DNA of 64,000 nucleotides from Crotophaga sulcirostris (taxonomy: Eukaryota > Chordata > Aves > Cuculiformes > Crotophagidae): contig VYZB01000215.1 in NCBI GenBank assembly GCA_013397455.1, forward strand, positions 909,912 to 973,911, written 5' to 3'. Below the pieces are notes generated by a model. The model was not told the DNA's origin and made no database searches. It worked only from the letters and a program-made list of their open reading frames with translations. The position numbers and the translations under genes were made by a program. Below, one piece after another: positions 25,248-38,480 of the stretch. Every line of letters begins with the position of its first letter. Position 1 is the stretch's first letter.

Positions 25248-28200
25248 GGCAACGATAGCATATTTCAGCTATTTAACACCTCACAAAGGACTTTCTATAC
25301 TGCATTTTACATATTAAACATTTGTATGTTTGCCTTTCATTTTGCATATTCACGTTTAAATCCTTGAAAACAAAAACAAGTCATTTGAAACTTCTGATAG
25401 GTTCATTCATGAACATATTCACACAGACTTTTATTAAAATCTTTTAAATTCATATTTTAATTTAATGTTCATGTTATGGTTTAAAGGACTGTATCCATAC
25501 AATTTTTAAGTGAATTTTACTGGGTTTCTCATAGGTGAAGTAGAAACAACAGCTAAGATTGGTTTTTACCCCAAGCTGTATCTAGTCAGCTGCTTCTGGA
25601 TGCAGAGTTTTTCTTAATAAAGCAACATTTATCACTTCAGTACTAAGGATATTTCTTTTAATGTGACATAGGATAACACTTCTGTTTCATATTCAGTATC
25701 AAAGGTGATAACAGTCCACCTGCTAAACTGTGTTTTCTGCAAGGGATATATTATTGTAATGTTCACAGAGTTAAATAGCACAAACCCAGTATTAGATTTT
25801 TACGTTGAACTGAATTTTTATCCACAGAAAACAGCAAGCAATACAGACACAGAACTGAATGGCATGTTTGAAAGTTAAAATAACTAGAAATAACATCACT
25901 TATAATTTTAAAGAAAAAAAACCTAACATGAATATCAGTGTAAATAACACTGAAAAGGACTGGCTAGTTTCACATGTCCTAAAAAGACTTATCGTTACAA
26001 GAAACTTTGGCTACACTACAGGTAACAAATTAAAGTGTAAGTAAACATCAATAAGGAAGTATCCTATATAAACAAAGTTATGAACTAGAACCACTAAGTG
26101 GTGTGACAAGTGGTTTTCCAGTTTAAAATTTGCTGAAAATTTTAATATCAGTAGGTTCTAAAATATTTCTTTAAACATTTTCTTTCCTTCTTTTCCTAAT
26201 CCTCTAATTTCACAAATTTGAGGTTAAGTATGAATTTTCATCAAAGTACACAAAAAAGTGAAAAGTGGTACTTTGTAAGAAGAGGAGTACATGGGAAGAA
26301 GTAATCTCTTGGATTATGGAGTGAAAATAGATATCCTGTATGACTGTCCTTCAGGACAAAAGCGTTCCCCACCCCTTTACCTCTGCCCAAACAGTTAACA
26401 GTTACTGGTACGTTCACTGTTTAAGTCTTCCTCCTACAGCTCTGCCAGTCAAGATTGCCTTTCATCCTACAGTTTCATTCTTCTAATAAAGCATGACTAC
26501 GCTAAAACATATGGGTATGTACGTTTATGTTATGAAGATCAGGTCCCCTTGCTTTTCAGTTTGAAGAATATAGCATGGTGAACTCAGCACGCTTATGTGC
26601 CTGTGTTTCCTTTCAGCCTGCTTGGGTGAGACAGCACGCTCCTCCATATTCCCCAACACTCAAGAGAGGGACCACATGGTGATCTGCTCACTGCATACAT
26701 GTGTGCGGAGTGATACTACCACAACAGCAAAGTTCAGTGGACTGACTGACAGGACAGAGAAATGTGTTAAAATTCATGATTAGCACCAAGAATCTCTACG
26801 TGAAAACACTTGCTAGCAATAAAATGTATTGGAGGACTACTTAAAAAGTTCGGAGTAAAAGCCAAAAAGTATTCATCTTTTGGTCAAATTGTCAAAATGA
26901 GCAGGTTTTAGTTTTGCTTTTCCTACAAAGATAACCAACAATATAACTGCAGAGTTTCATTAAAGGGAGTTGAAACAAGCTCTTGATTAAACCAGGACCC
27001 TAATACCAGATAGATCACATCTGCTCAGATATAGATACATATCTGATGAGTTGGTGTATTAGTTTATATTTTTACAAATACTCTGAGTATCTGGAAGTTT
27101 TTCACAGCTCTTTTGTCTAAACACACACCTTTGAGAAGTGAATGCATATATCCATTACCTGATCCCTGGTTTCAACAGACAAGCCTTGTAAAGATCAGTC
27201 GATTTGGAAGATTAGTGAATCAAGACTCTAGGGAACACTGTGTAGTACTTGTACTTCACAATCTGAAAGACTATGTAAGTAAACAAAGGTTATTGCATTT
27301 TTTTCCTGTAAGTAATCTAAACATGTAAGTGAAAGCACTCTGTGCTGCCAGCAGAGAAAAAAAACAAACAAAGATGTTGGTAGGGTTTGCATGCGGCACA
27401 CCAGCATAAAGATGCTGTTAATATACTAATCTACTGTATTATATTACTTTCAGCAAGATGGCTTCATAACTTCTCCTGCAGTTTGGAACTGATTGTTGGT
27501 AACAACATGTCAGCAACAAAATAGCAATAAAATACTGGGAAATTAGATTTTTTTTATGATTATTTTGCTTTCCTCCTACACGCAGGCAAAGAATCTAGGG
27601 AATGTGAATGCTATGGTAGCATAGTAAAAATATAAAATTGACAGAAAAAATTACCAGCATTTTTTGGTTTGTATTATGCAGAACACTTAATCAGTTATAT
27701 GTCTGTAGTTCACACAAAACCATTAAAGAGAAATCTTTATCAGATTTAGGCAGCACTGAAAAAGTTTTACTTTTGGCCTTCACACAACAGCATTTGATTT
27801 ACTAATTTGCACAAATAAAAATGGCATAATGATTAAAACCAAGGTTTCGCTCCTTTGTGACCCAGCTTTAATTACGGCTCATCAGGTTTTCAGTAACACT
27901 GCCAGGAAAAAAAGCATACTGAGCAAGCTGTTTCCAGACAAGGCTCATATGTGACATATTAGGGAGCTTCATCAGCTTGATATGATGATGGTTTGGGAGT
28001 TTTTTTCCCTCCAGAGTACCAAGGTCACTATTTATTATATTCATTAGTAACCTAGTATCTGCACTACAGTATTTATATGGTTACCTAAGTCATCTCCCTT
28101 CAAGACACTTTTTTCCATTATTATCTACTTGCCTGTTAATACTACATTGTTTAAAATCCACAAAAACTCTAAGGTTCATGAACTGTAAAATTTAGCAGTT

Positions 28201-31200
28201 TTGGAAAGCAGAATCCTAAATCATGAAAACATAACTAAAATGCTAAGGAAGTACTACATCTTTCTTCTTAAGCTACTAACTTTAGGATTTTCATGCCTGC
28301 CATTTAAATTAACCACAACGCAGCATTTGGTGTCACTTTGGTACAAAGCATTAAGTAGGCAGCACACTTCAGCACCTCAGACTCTTCATTTTAAAGATCT
28401 GTTGCTGATTGCTATGTTTGGGTGGGGTTTTTCTCTCCCTCCTTTTATAGCTTCTTCATTCTGCAAGACTGCTTTATTAGTTTATATCTAACACTAGCCC
28501 TACAGAATACTATTAATTGCACCTGAGACCTCATGAATTGGTACACAAGCTGCTGCAAATTATTTAAAGAAAATGAAATGAGCTTTTAGTTTGTCATTTA
28601 CTCTGTCCCCATAATAAGCATTCCAAATGCTCAGTGTTCTTTCAAAAGAATTTCAAAAGTGCCAGTTTTTCTCCCATACAGAATTAGCACTACTTTAATG
28701 AAGAATGTTGAGATTTCCCATAGAAGACTTGTTTTCTCTATCAGCATTATAAGCAATCTGTGTTGTGACTTCCTAACAGTCAATAAACATCGATTATTTA
28801 GGACTCCTTCAAACACTGAAAAATGGATATGATGCATGATGAGTTTTCTAGTTGTTAATATTTGAAATCTTTCTGGAGCTATACTTATGTTATGAGCACA
28901 AAGACATCAAAGCAAGCTCCAAATAAATCAGCTTAGGTTTGAAAGCAATATTACAGTTTAGTTTGATGTGTTCCTTTGATCCATTCCTCTCCCCAGTACT
29001 TCACCAGTACTTTCTGAGCAGAATTTGTCAGGTCAGGCTCAGAGTCAAAAAAAAACCTCTGGGCCCAAGCAGTGTTTACTGCCTTAGCCCACCACCAGAC
29101 TGTAAATCCGTACACTGCATGTTTCAGCAGTATGGAGAATTCCTGTATTATCTTCTGTATCTTCTAGACATTGAAGATTAATTGCAGCTGCGATAGGTGA
29201 ATGGAAGGAGTCATAAGATACTAATTTGATTTCTTTTTTGATGTGCTATGCAATTTTCTGTTGTTCTCAGAAAATAACGTTACGTTAATGGAGGCAATTT
29301 ATATATGCATAGCCAACACTGTAGTGTTTGAGGAAATAATCATATTGTTCATTGAAATTCATTTTTACACATCAAGTTTCTATACACGTTTATCAGTATA
29401 CTAGCTTCTTCCACAGCAGCTCTTCCGCATCCATTTCCTCAGCTGAAGTTTACCAGGAATTAAACACAAAATATAACTTTCTTTTCCTGTACACAAGAAA
29501 GCAGAAACTCCCTACAGAGCAGAAAGACAAAGTAACTCACCAAATACTATTCATTTACTCAGGAGAAAATAGTCAATCTACAAGTAACCTGTTACAGGCT
29601 TATTTCATGCCACCTTTTTGTTCACCTCTTCCCTCCGTCTCTTCTCTGTGTTGTCTCCTAGATCGTGGGGAAAGTATAAGACCAGTGAATTCTGCTTCTG
29701 TACAATTCCTGTGCAATTGGTCAGCTAAACATAAACCTCAAAACCACAGTGATTCACTGTTCGTTAGCGCTACCATTTCCTTCTGTCACATGCATAACTT
29801 TGCTAAAAACATGTTTCCCTAACACTTGGAGAAGAGTATCAGCTTAATGATTGTGATAACTCTAGAAGCGAATGCTGTAATTCTTTATTCACTGCTATTC
29901 TGCCTGTGTACACAGTAGAGCTTTGTTACAGACTGAGGGCAAGCTGGTCCACATTGGGTTAAACCTCTCTGGTATACACTTTCCTGCCAGCACCTGAGGT
30001 ACTGTCAAAAGAACTATAGCAGTCTGAACAATCAGTTGTTGTTTATATTATTTATGACAACAGTATTTTTGAATATATAGAAACTGAGGTTTGGTGTTGT
30101 GGTTTTTTTTCTTCTGTGCCTTGTTCTATGGCTATAAATTTGAATTAAATAAAAACATATTTATTTCTCTGTTCATTCCATGTTGTATTTTATCCTTAAA
30201 CAAGTTTTCACTTGTAGAAACAGGAGTAAGCAAATACAATTTAGAATCTATGTTTTTAGAGTAAAGGTAACCATTCTTCATAATTGCTATAGTCCAGAGG
30301 AAAATAAAAAATATAGTTTTGCCTTATCTTGCAGTTTTATATCCTTGAAATATACTTCTGTTCTTCACTTGAACAGAAATTAAATAAAAACTCACCTCAT
30401 GTCAAGATGTTTCATGTGGCAGGTGAATTCCCAGAATAATTCATTTTCAAGTGTAGTATTTGAATCAAGACATTTCATAAGGATGCAAAGAACAAAACCC
30501 ACCATACTCTATTTATTTTTCTCTGACCTATCATCTCCTCCCTTTTTACTAACACACAAAAGCATACAAACATTCTGCTGTGTGTGATCGGAAAGTTTTA
30601 TTAAAACATATTCACTATATATTCAACTTCAAGAGTCATGGGTTTTAATAGAAAACTAGTCACAAAATATACAGCTTTTTGAAGAGGGTGCCTACATACA
30701 GCACCTAGTGTTTTGCAAAACCTTTAAATGAAATCAGTGCAATTTAGTCTTCTTCTACTCCTAACAACAGACATTGAAACATATGTCCTTGCTGTTTCTC
30801 CACAGATGGGATCGATAAAATTCAGCCCTCACGTATCCACCCCTATTTTACATTTTAAATCAGTATCTTCTCTTTAATACAATAATGTTTGAGAGGAGCA
30901 GAAAATCGGCAAAAAGTACTCCAGAAAAAAAAAGTAACATCAAGTTCTTATACTTGAATTATAACATGTTATGTTTTTTTCCCTACACCTTTTTCACGCA
31001 TCTTAACATTGGTTTTGTTCTTTTGCTTGTTGATGAGTTTGAGTGGATGATTTGAATATGCAAGCAGTTGTGACAGATCTTTTTCCTTCAAGGTCATTGG
31101 TTCAGCAATAAGTATCTAATCAATGGTTTAAAAGTTAATTTTAAACTTGAATTCCCTCCTAATAGCCTGCAACAGTTTTCACTTGCCCTGGTATTGCCAG

Positions 31201-31763
31201 CTTTGCTTAACTTTTACCATTCCCCACCGGACTTCCCCAAACTCCAGTCACCATAATGATATCCCTTACCGTAGGTCTTGATATGAACCATAAAATTAGA
31301 CAGTGGCCTTGTTATGACCATTTTTCACAACTCTAGCAAGAAAGGGGCTTTTTCACCCGCCAGTTTCTATCACGTAGAGATATCAGGAATGACACTACAC
31401 TGACAAAGCTACATTTTTCAAATGGAGTTCATTTCCCAGAGCTGGTCAAACTGCAATCTGAAGAAAAGTCCAGATTCCTCTGTCACTGTTATCTAGCCTG
31501 AGTGGTTTAATATGCTCATAGAAGTTTAGACAAAACCTTAGATTTTATGCTGTTTAGTTGTAACATGCATACATAGGCAATAGCACCACCCTGCTGTTCT
31601 GAAAAACAAGTGAATAGCAATGCATGTGTTGTCTTGAATTAAAGGTGTTTATTCCTTCAGAAAAATGAAATTCTTTAGATTATACATAACCAAATTTCCA
31701 GAAATAAAATGTTCCCTCCTTACAGGAAGCAGTAGGCACTTTAAAACATAAATCAACGAAACT

Positions 31764-31777
31764 GGGGGTGGGGAGGG
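31764..31777. repeat. G-rich run
   Basis: Runs of five, four and three G separated by single bases (GGGGGTGGGGAGGG). There are only three runs, so a canonical four-run G-quadruplex is not met. It stands out in otherwise AT-rich sequence. Confidence 0.7.
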
Positions 31778-32247
31778 AAGCCTTTTTTATTTATTTTTTT
31801 AAGATTTACATACTTGTGTGAAAGAATAAGTGAATACTCCCATTAGTTAAAAAACTATACTAAATACTTTTTCTCCAGTCTTTATTCAAAGGGTACAGCC
31901 AAAATAGCCTTCTTCAAAAAAAATAAAACCAAATCGAGCTCCACAACTCTAAAGCAATCAGTAGGTAACTTATACTCACAGTCCCAGTTAATATCCACAA
32001 ATATTTGTCTGCTTTGCATCTCATTTCCAATAGAACAAGGTACAACTTATTGCACAAGTTTTCAGCATAGAGGTTTTATAAGAGACTTTTCCTTTAAAGA
32101 TTTCACATGAACCCAGAAAAACACATCCTGCACGATGTTTTTACCATGTAGAATCTGCCACCACAATGTAATTTCTGATGGATAACTCAGTCTGTGTTCC
32201 ACAATGATGAATAATCCACAGTTTCCTCATGCAATCTAGTTTAAAGA

Positions 32248-32480
32248 TTAAGCCGCCTTACTGTTAGAAAGGTTTTTTCTGAAGACTAATCTGAAACTTT
32301 CTAGCTGTAGTTTGAGTCCATTACTGTGTCTCTTCTTCACTACGAGAGCAGTACACTTAATTCTTTTTAGTAACTGACTTACGCATTTGAAGACCACTTC
32401 TATATAAGCCTTTCTCCCTTCATTCCACCCTCAATATCTTTCCCTTTCTAGTTTCCTCTGAGCTGAAGTTCACTGAGTTC
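32248..32480 (-). mobile_element. Ancient CR1-like LINE 3' segment
   Basis: The plus strand reads like the reverse complement of an old CR1 3' region. Blocks include TTACTGTTAGAAAGG, a TTTTTTCTGAAGACTAATCTG segment equivalent to the usual 'fail to / ttcctaa' motif, then TTTGAGTCCATTACT and GCATTTGAAGACC. It is much more diverged than the copies at 41454 and 52949, and I see no terminal octamer. It was assigned by pattern resemblance only. Confidence 0.5.
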
Positions 32481-32961
32481 ATGCAATAAGTACCAGAGAG
32501 CAGAAACATCTAGCTAAATCTGAAACAGAAATGTGTCCTTCTTGGTGTTTTATCAATACACTTAAATTTTAACATACAGAGGTTGTAACATAAATCTAAA
32601 ATGCAAGCCTTTGGCAAGCTACCAGCTTCCAGTGTTCCTTGACTATGATAAATTCATCAAAGCAAAAAAAGCACCCCTGGGAAACTTGCTAATAACGTGG
32701 CACAATGTTATCTCCCCTGAGGAAAAGGAAAAAGGATGGAAGCCTTTTCCTCTAATTTAATTAAAAATGAAAACTTTCATTAAACTAGGATATATCACAC
32801 AGTATTTTAAGAAAAGTAATCTCTGCTGTGTTCATGAATCATTATTGTGTATAAGAAAATTAAATAAGACAAAATTAAACGATAACAAACGGGTACTTCA
32901 TGGAAACACTGTGCAGTAAATTTAAGGGTTTTTTTTAAGTTAGAAATAAGCCTGTCTGACT

Positions 32962-32985
32962 GTAGCAGACTCTAAGGTCTGCTAC
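32962..32985. repeat. Perfect 9-bp inverted repeat (hairpin)
   Basis: GTAGCAGAC (32962-32970) pairs exactly with GTCTGCTAC (32977-32985) across the loop TCTAAG. The pairing does not extend beyond 9 bp, so it is too short for a microRNA precursor. Confidence 0.88.
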
Positions 32986-34179
32986 CTTTGTTTTTCTGCA
33001 GGAATGAAAGGTAAAGTAAACACAGAAATCACTACCAGATGAAAGATGAAAAAATAAAAAGCTTCATACTGTACGTAAGTGGTACCTCTTCAGAAAATAT
33101 AGATTATTTAGTAGAGTCAATTTCTGGTGTCTTCCACAGTCTATTTAGTCATATTATTTATCTATACAACATCAGTCATATGCAAACACCTGACTAAAGG
33201 CAAAACGCTGTTCAAACACAAAAAAAATCCACAACCATTATTTCACATACATTGTAAATGACTAGGCTCTGGCCATTACATGAAGTTACTTTCTTTGTCA
33301 AAATAAATATGTATTTCACAGAACTGTAGGCACTGGGTTGGGAAAGTACATCATTAAGTACTCGAACTGCTTCTCTTTCTTCTAGCCTATAGCTCTATCC
33401 GAGAATACGCGATACCTGCATGCAACTTGGTGACAAAACATTTAGTCACTCTGCATCCAAGTAATGGTAGAAGCTGGCTAGTCTGTATGATAAACAGAAG
33501 TTCTGCCACAAAACTTCATCTCTTTCAGTTACCTACTTACTACCACTCCTGTTAACACAGGTTACAAAAGCATTTGCATGTTTCTTAGGAAAATGTTACT
33601 TTTCAATTCCTTTTTCTTTCAGTTTAATTATTAGAATCCATTAATTTTTTAGAAACTATTTTTAGTTTTAGATTTAAATATTTAAAGTATCTACACCAAT
33701 ATATCTAAAGTTTTTTTTATTTTTAATTAATCAACATACTGTGCAGATATGAGCCATTATCCTACATTATATATAGAGAAACAGGCACAAGAAAATAATG
33801 TGACTTCACTGAAGTCGTTATTGTACGAAGATATAAGTCCAGTTACTGTTTCTTCTCCATTTTGTATGACTACACGTCGCTTTCAGTTAAAACTAATCTT
33901 TCCTCTCATGTTATAAACTTTTCTACAGAGTTGCTTGTAAGTAACTATATTTACAGATAATATAACCAATGTTTAGAAAATACAAAGCTAGAAGTGAGGA
34001 ATGGCAACAACAGAAGATAAACATAAATCATTCAGCTACTTGCTTAAGCACTATTTATATTGTTCAAAAACTCAAGAGAATCTTTCTACATTTTTGCAGT
34101 CACTAATAAATGTTCTCTTTTTAATAGAGTATAAATTTTTAGACATGCATTACCTGAACAAACTCTCCTAGAAAAACAA

Positions 34180-34204
34180 CTCCTCCCTCCTCCTTCCCTC
34201 CCCC
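34180..34204. repeat. C/T-only tract (G-rich on minus strand)
   Basis: Twenty-five consecutive pyrimidines ending in CCCCC. The minus strand has several GG to GGGGG runs. A similar tract lies 330 bp further at 34511-34531. Confidence 0.8.
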
Positions 34205-36615
34205 ATAATAAAACTACCACCTACTGTCACTCTCAAGCATGATGTGAAAATAAGTAAAGCTCAGGGATGGAAACTGCTTCAGTACAATGCCAGTTCAGTG
34301 TAGGAGGTGCAGAATTACCCTGTAGCTAAAAAGAGGAGCTGTAAATTTGCCAGTCTTCTTAAAGTGTAACATCATTTGGTAGCAAAGAAATTGACAAGAC
34401 AGTGCAGAAGTTAGTTTAGCAGCAAATTAGCATGTAGTGTTACACCCCTGAATATTTTTCATTATTTATTATTTACTAAGGGAGTTTTGCTCATTTTTTC
34501 TGCATGTTTGCCTTCCCCTCCTCCCCCTTTCATCTTTTTCAATCTTAGGAAGGGCTCACAACTTCCACGCTCCAGTTTACACTAGTTTCAAATCATATTG
34601 CATGCAAGACAAGCAGGGAAAAGTCAGGTTAAACCTCCCATGGAAAAGTTGGTAGTGTTTCAAATCTCTGCTTATTGTTTCTAAGATAACGTGAATCCTA
34701 TTTCGCATCAGCATCAACAATGAATTTCCATGAGTGAAACCAACCCATTCTGAGTTAGCATACAAACAACCTTCAGTATATTTGCTGGCTGGGTTACAAT
34801 TTGAAATCAGTTAACATTCTGCTGACACTGCACATAAAGAAACTTAGCTGAGCTTGCTAAGTACTATTTATTCCACTCTCTTAACTAAAATCAAATATAA
34901 AGTGGTTTTGTTACTGAAATAGGCTGGTAATGAATATATAGTGAGAAAAAATAGATATCTTGACAAGAAAGGATATAGTTTTGCTACTAGTACCACAGGT
35001 TTAAGAAAATATGAAGTGTAAGCCAGGGATGAGACATTTGTTTGTATAAAACTTTCTCTCTGGGGAATGGCAAAGTTCCTTGCCCATAGCCTGCTTTGTT
35101 ATATTTTGTTGGAAATGTGATGATCAGACTCTATTTAACACCACCATAGAAGTTTTCTATTACAAAAAAGCAATGTACTTTTACTCTTGTCTCTCCTGTA
35201 GCACTATTAGAAGGTGTAGAGTATTCCATGGTCACTCCTTTATTGAAGGAATAATTCTTTCTTTGTTATTAACAGTACTTTCCATGAGAATACTCTTGTA
35301 GTAGGACTTGTGTAATACTGTCTGTACAGATATTTTGAAGAGAGATCCAAAAAGCACCTAAGCACTTTAACTGGGAGCAACATGGGATCTATATACTAAT
35401 ATAGAAGGAATTAAGTACTACCACTCTTAAAAAGGAGCACCTCTCCACTCCTCTGAGTGATGCAGCAGTTCCCAGAATAAAACTCTGGAAATATCCTTCT
35501 GCTGATCTCCATCCATTTACACGCGGCACATTGCCAGCTGGTGTATAAGAATTTAAAGAGCACCTTCTGAGCAGGTACAGCTCAGATTCTCACTGAGTTT
35601 CAGCACAGGCAGACTAGCAATCTATAATGGTGACTTTATAACCCCTTATCTGCCCTAAAAGATGTGTGTCTATTCTGCATCCACATCATAGAAGCATATT
35701 TCACAACTCCTGAAGTCAGCTCTCAGCCTCTTCACATTCAGACAGGATAACCAAAGTTGCAGTTATTTCTTCTCTCTCTGAAACTGCTTGGATCTCATCA
35801 TTACTGACAAACACGCTTTGTCATCCTGCTTTTTAGATGCACAGACAGCACTTTATTCATTCACACCAACAATGCTAAATGCTCCTCCACTGGTGGCAAA
35901 GTATTCTCCATGTTAACAGATTAAGGCCTCCTCAGCCTGCAACCTGCTCACACAAATACTGTTGAGAAATCACCATGACCTCTCTGTGTAATCTTTTACT
36001 TCTGTTACAACTGGAGCAGATACGATAAAGTTTCAGAGGATTACTTTCATTCATCACTGTGTATGCATCCATGTACATCACCATTAATTTCTTTTGCAGA
36101 TATTTTGTGATGTTAATTAGCTTCCAGCAGAGAATTTTCGTTAGGCATTGATTAGTAGTTTTACTCGCTCTGTATGTCACTGTATACGTACCATGCTTTA
36201 TTCTCCAGTGGTCTTGCCTGACTCCTTTGAAAGTATCTGATCAAGTTTTTGCAATATTGTAGACAGCATTAGTGTTATGCCACACTGCTGCATTTACATG
36301 AAATGTGGAAGCTGTAAATCACATAATTTTCTGAGAAACTTATCTATTGCTATTACATTAATCAGAACCTGACAATAGTAAAATGCGGGTCAATTTAGAA
36401 ATGGAAAAGTTCTGCAACATGGACAGTTCTTTATCTACCGTGTTTTTTGGACTGCTGTATTTTCTTCACCATTTTGTCAATAACAACAGTAAAGGGGGAG
36501 GGTGGAGTTAAATCAACTGTGAACAGTGCTTTCAGTTCAGAATTGGTTATCTAACACCATAAAAACTTATAAAAATTTAGTATCAATAAAAATACAGTAT
36601 TGTATGGCCCGGAGA

Positions 36616-36633
36616 GACTAGACTAGACTAGAC
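36616..36633. repeat. (GACTA) pentanucleotide microsatellite
   Basis: Three complete GACTA units and a partial fourth. It is short, so probably only weakly variable. Confidence 0.85.
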
Positions 36634-37090
36634 CAACATATTAGGATGTCTTGAGGTCTCTCTTGGACTCTGGGGGACTGGCCCACTAAAAAACTTTAGG
36701 ATACAGTGCCCTTTGAGATACAGCCTATGTAAAGGTTTGCTGGCTTCAAATGCAAGATTTGCTACATCTTTTGATCTAAAACTCAGACATCGGATTAACA
36801 TGGCCTCTACCATCTTTTCAATCCAGTTGGCAGTCAAGCTGTTAGAGAAATTTGTCCCTGGTATGCTCTGTTACCTAAATGGTCTCATAGCACTGTACAG
36901 GGGGAGAATCACAGGAAGACAGTAAAATATTGTAGAAAGTGACTAAGTGTAATTAGCTATATGTTTTCAGCTATAAATATTTTATAACTCTAAATTCACT
37001 TTATAGTAAAACTATTTTACGAGAAATTTTATTTTCCCATATTTTCAACATAAAATTGTATATAATAAAACAAGTTTGGAAGAACTTGCC

Positions 37091-37103
37091 TTTTTTTTTT
37101 TTT
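37091..37103. repeat. T13 homopolymer
   Basis: Thirteen consecutive T residues; a simple repeat. Confidence 0.9.
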
Positions 37104-38400
37104 AAAGGAATCCACAGAACAAAGGTTATCTCCAATAACCATTTTTCCAGAGTATTGAGAAACAAAGGTTTTGAAAAAGTTTGGTTTCCTAAAGTACTGA
37201 GTTGAGTGTCCTTTAATATTCTACTACCTCATTGCTTTTGCCTTTGTCAACAATATTCCCAAGCTCCTTCTGATGATCCTTGGCCACTTTCTGCTATGGC
37301 ATCACTGGCTCCTGTGCTCCTCAGTTGTCTGTCTACACATGAAAGCAGGTAACACTTGCTGAGACTGGTTAGAGAATATGGGCTTGTCAGCTGCCCAGGC
37401 AGTACAAAAGTCTCATGGGGCAACTGTCTGCTGCCTCTCAGACTGCATGCCTTTCATTACTAAGGAACTGAAGTGAGGTGTTTTTTTTATTTTTGGATTT
37501 ATTTTTGTTTTGTTTTCAGATAGTAGAAACGAGTTTGAAGAGTGCCTTTTAAAAGGACTTAAGTCAGGGAGGTAAATTGGAAAAGAATACACAAAGAAAA
37601 ATCAATGAGTGACAGAAACTGTGACTCTCTCCAGAGTCTTAATCAATGTAAAGAAACCCCCAAACCAATCCATTCTAGCTGACAAAAAAAGGCATGTGAA
37701 TTAAGAGCTGGTTCTTGTCAGCTGCAATTATGTTCTCACAACAGCCTACAAAACAAGTCATTTTATACGTGAAAATCTTCTAGTATGCAAACAGTTTCAA
37801 ATGTATAGTATCAAAAAGATGTGTTAATTATGACAACAAACTGGCAATATTTTAAGCAAAGAGAAAATGACATTGCGTGCCAACAACATTGAAACTGTTT
37901 TCATTACAAGCTGGATCATGTCACAGATCCTTATTGTTTCAAAAAAAAAAACAACCTTTAAACAGGATTTTATGTTGCTGTAGGAATCCTGTAACATACT
38001 ATTTTTATTTACTTCTATTTAACCATCAAATAAAGTTCTATTTAACAGCACATGAGTCCATGTATCTTCTACACCCTAAACAGAAAGGGTCTCTTTAAGA
38101 ATACTTCACATTTATCGAATAAAAAAAATTCAATTCATTGGAATCTTTTCATAGATGACTTCGACAAAGCTACTTTCTATTAGCCACTCAGTACAGACAC
38201 TACTATAACATGTTAAAATATATACACACATATCTTAAATTTTTGCAGTACATTAAGAAGCATTAACAAATTTTGATGTTGAGTTGGCTTTTTTATACCT
38301 CAAATGAGTTCAGAGAGGACACAATCTCCATTTTGTTAAGTCCCAAGGATAGCCTTCTTCTGATAAAGTCATCTGATAAGTGAGGACACTTACTAGCTTG

Positions 38401-38480
38401 GAAGATCAACTCCCAAATGGCTCAGGCTGTGTACAGTCACAAAGATCAACTCCCAGATGACAGTACTGTGCACTGTAAGT
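38401..38480. repeat. Two-copy tandem duplication of about 40 bp
   Basis: The block AAGATCAACTCCCAAATG (38402-38419) recurs as AAGATCAACTCCCAGATG (38442-38459). Both are followed by a related segment containing CTGTG-ACAGT-like sequence. The second half of the unit is more diverged than the first. This is a local duplication, not a known transposon. Confidence 0.75.

Larger units (their letters stand above)
12927..32247. other. Long intronic stretch nearly free of recognised repeats (19.3 kb)
   Basis: No exon, RNA gene or CR1 copy was recognised. Structures that stand out are listed separately: the hairpin and TA-rich patch at 14595-14680, an A-rich tract at 15731-15760, a possible hAT terminus at 19559, a 14-bp tandem repeat at 22526-22580, an A18 run at 23508-23525, a perfect 13-bp inverted repeat at 25216-25247 and a G-rich run at 31764-31777. 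The longest open frame (29352-29822, plus strand, 156 codons) opens at TTG rather than ATG and shows no recognisable domain. Confidence 0.55.

Noticed and set aside
33316..33372. TTCACAGAACTGTAGG followed by GGGTTGGGAAAGTACATC, similar to the start of a reverse-complemented CR1 tail.
   Set aside because: Only the tail-like block is present and no linker or ORF2 sequence follows. It may be an ancient remnant, but it cannot be distinguished from chance by eye.
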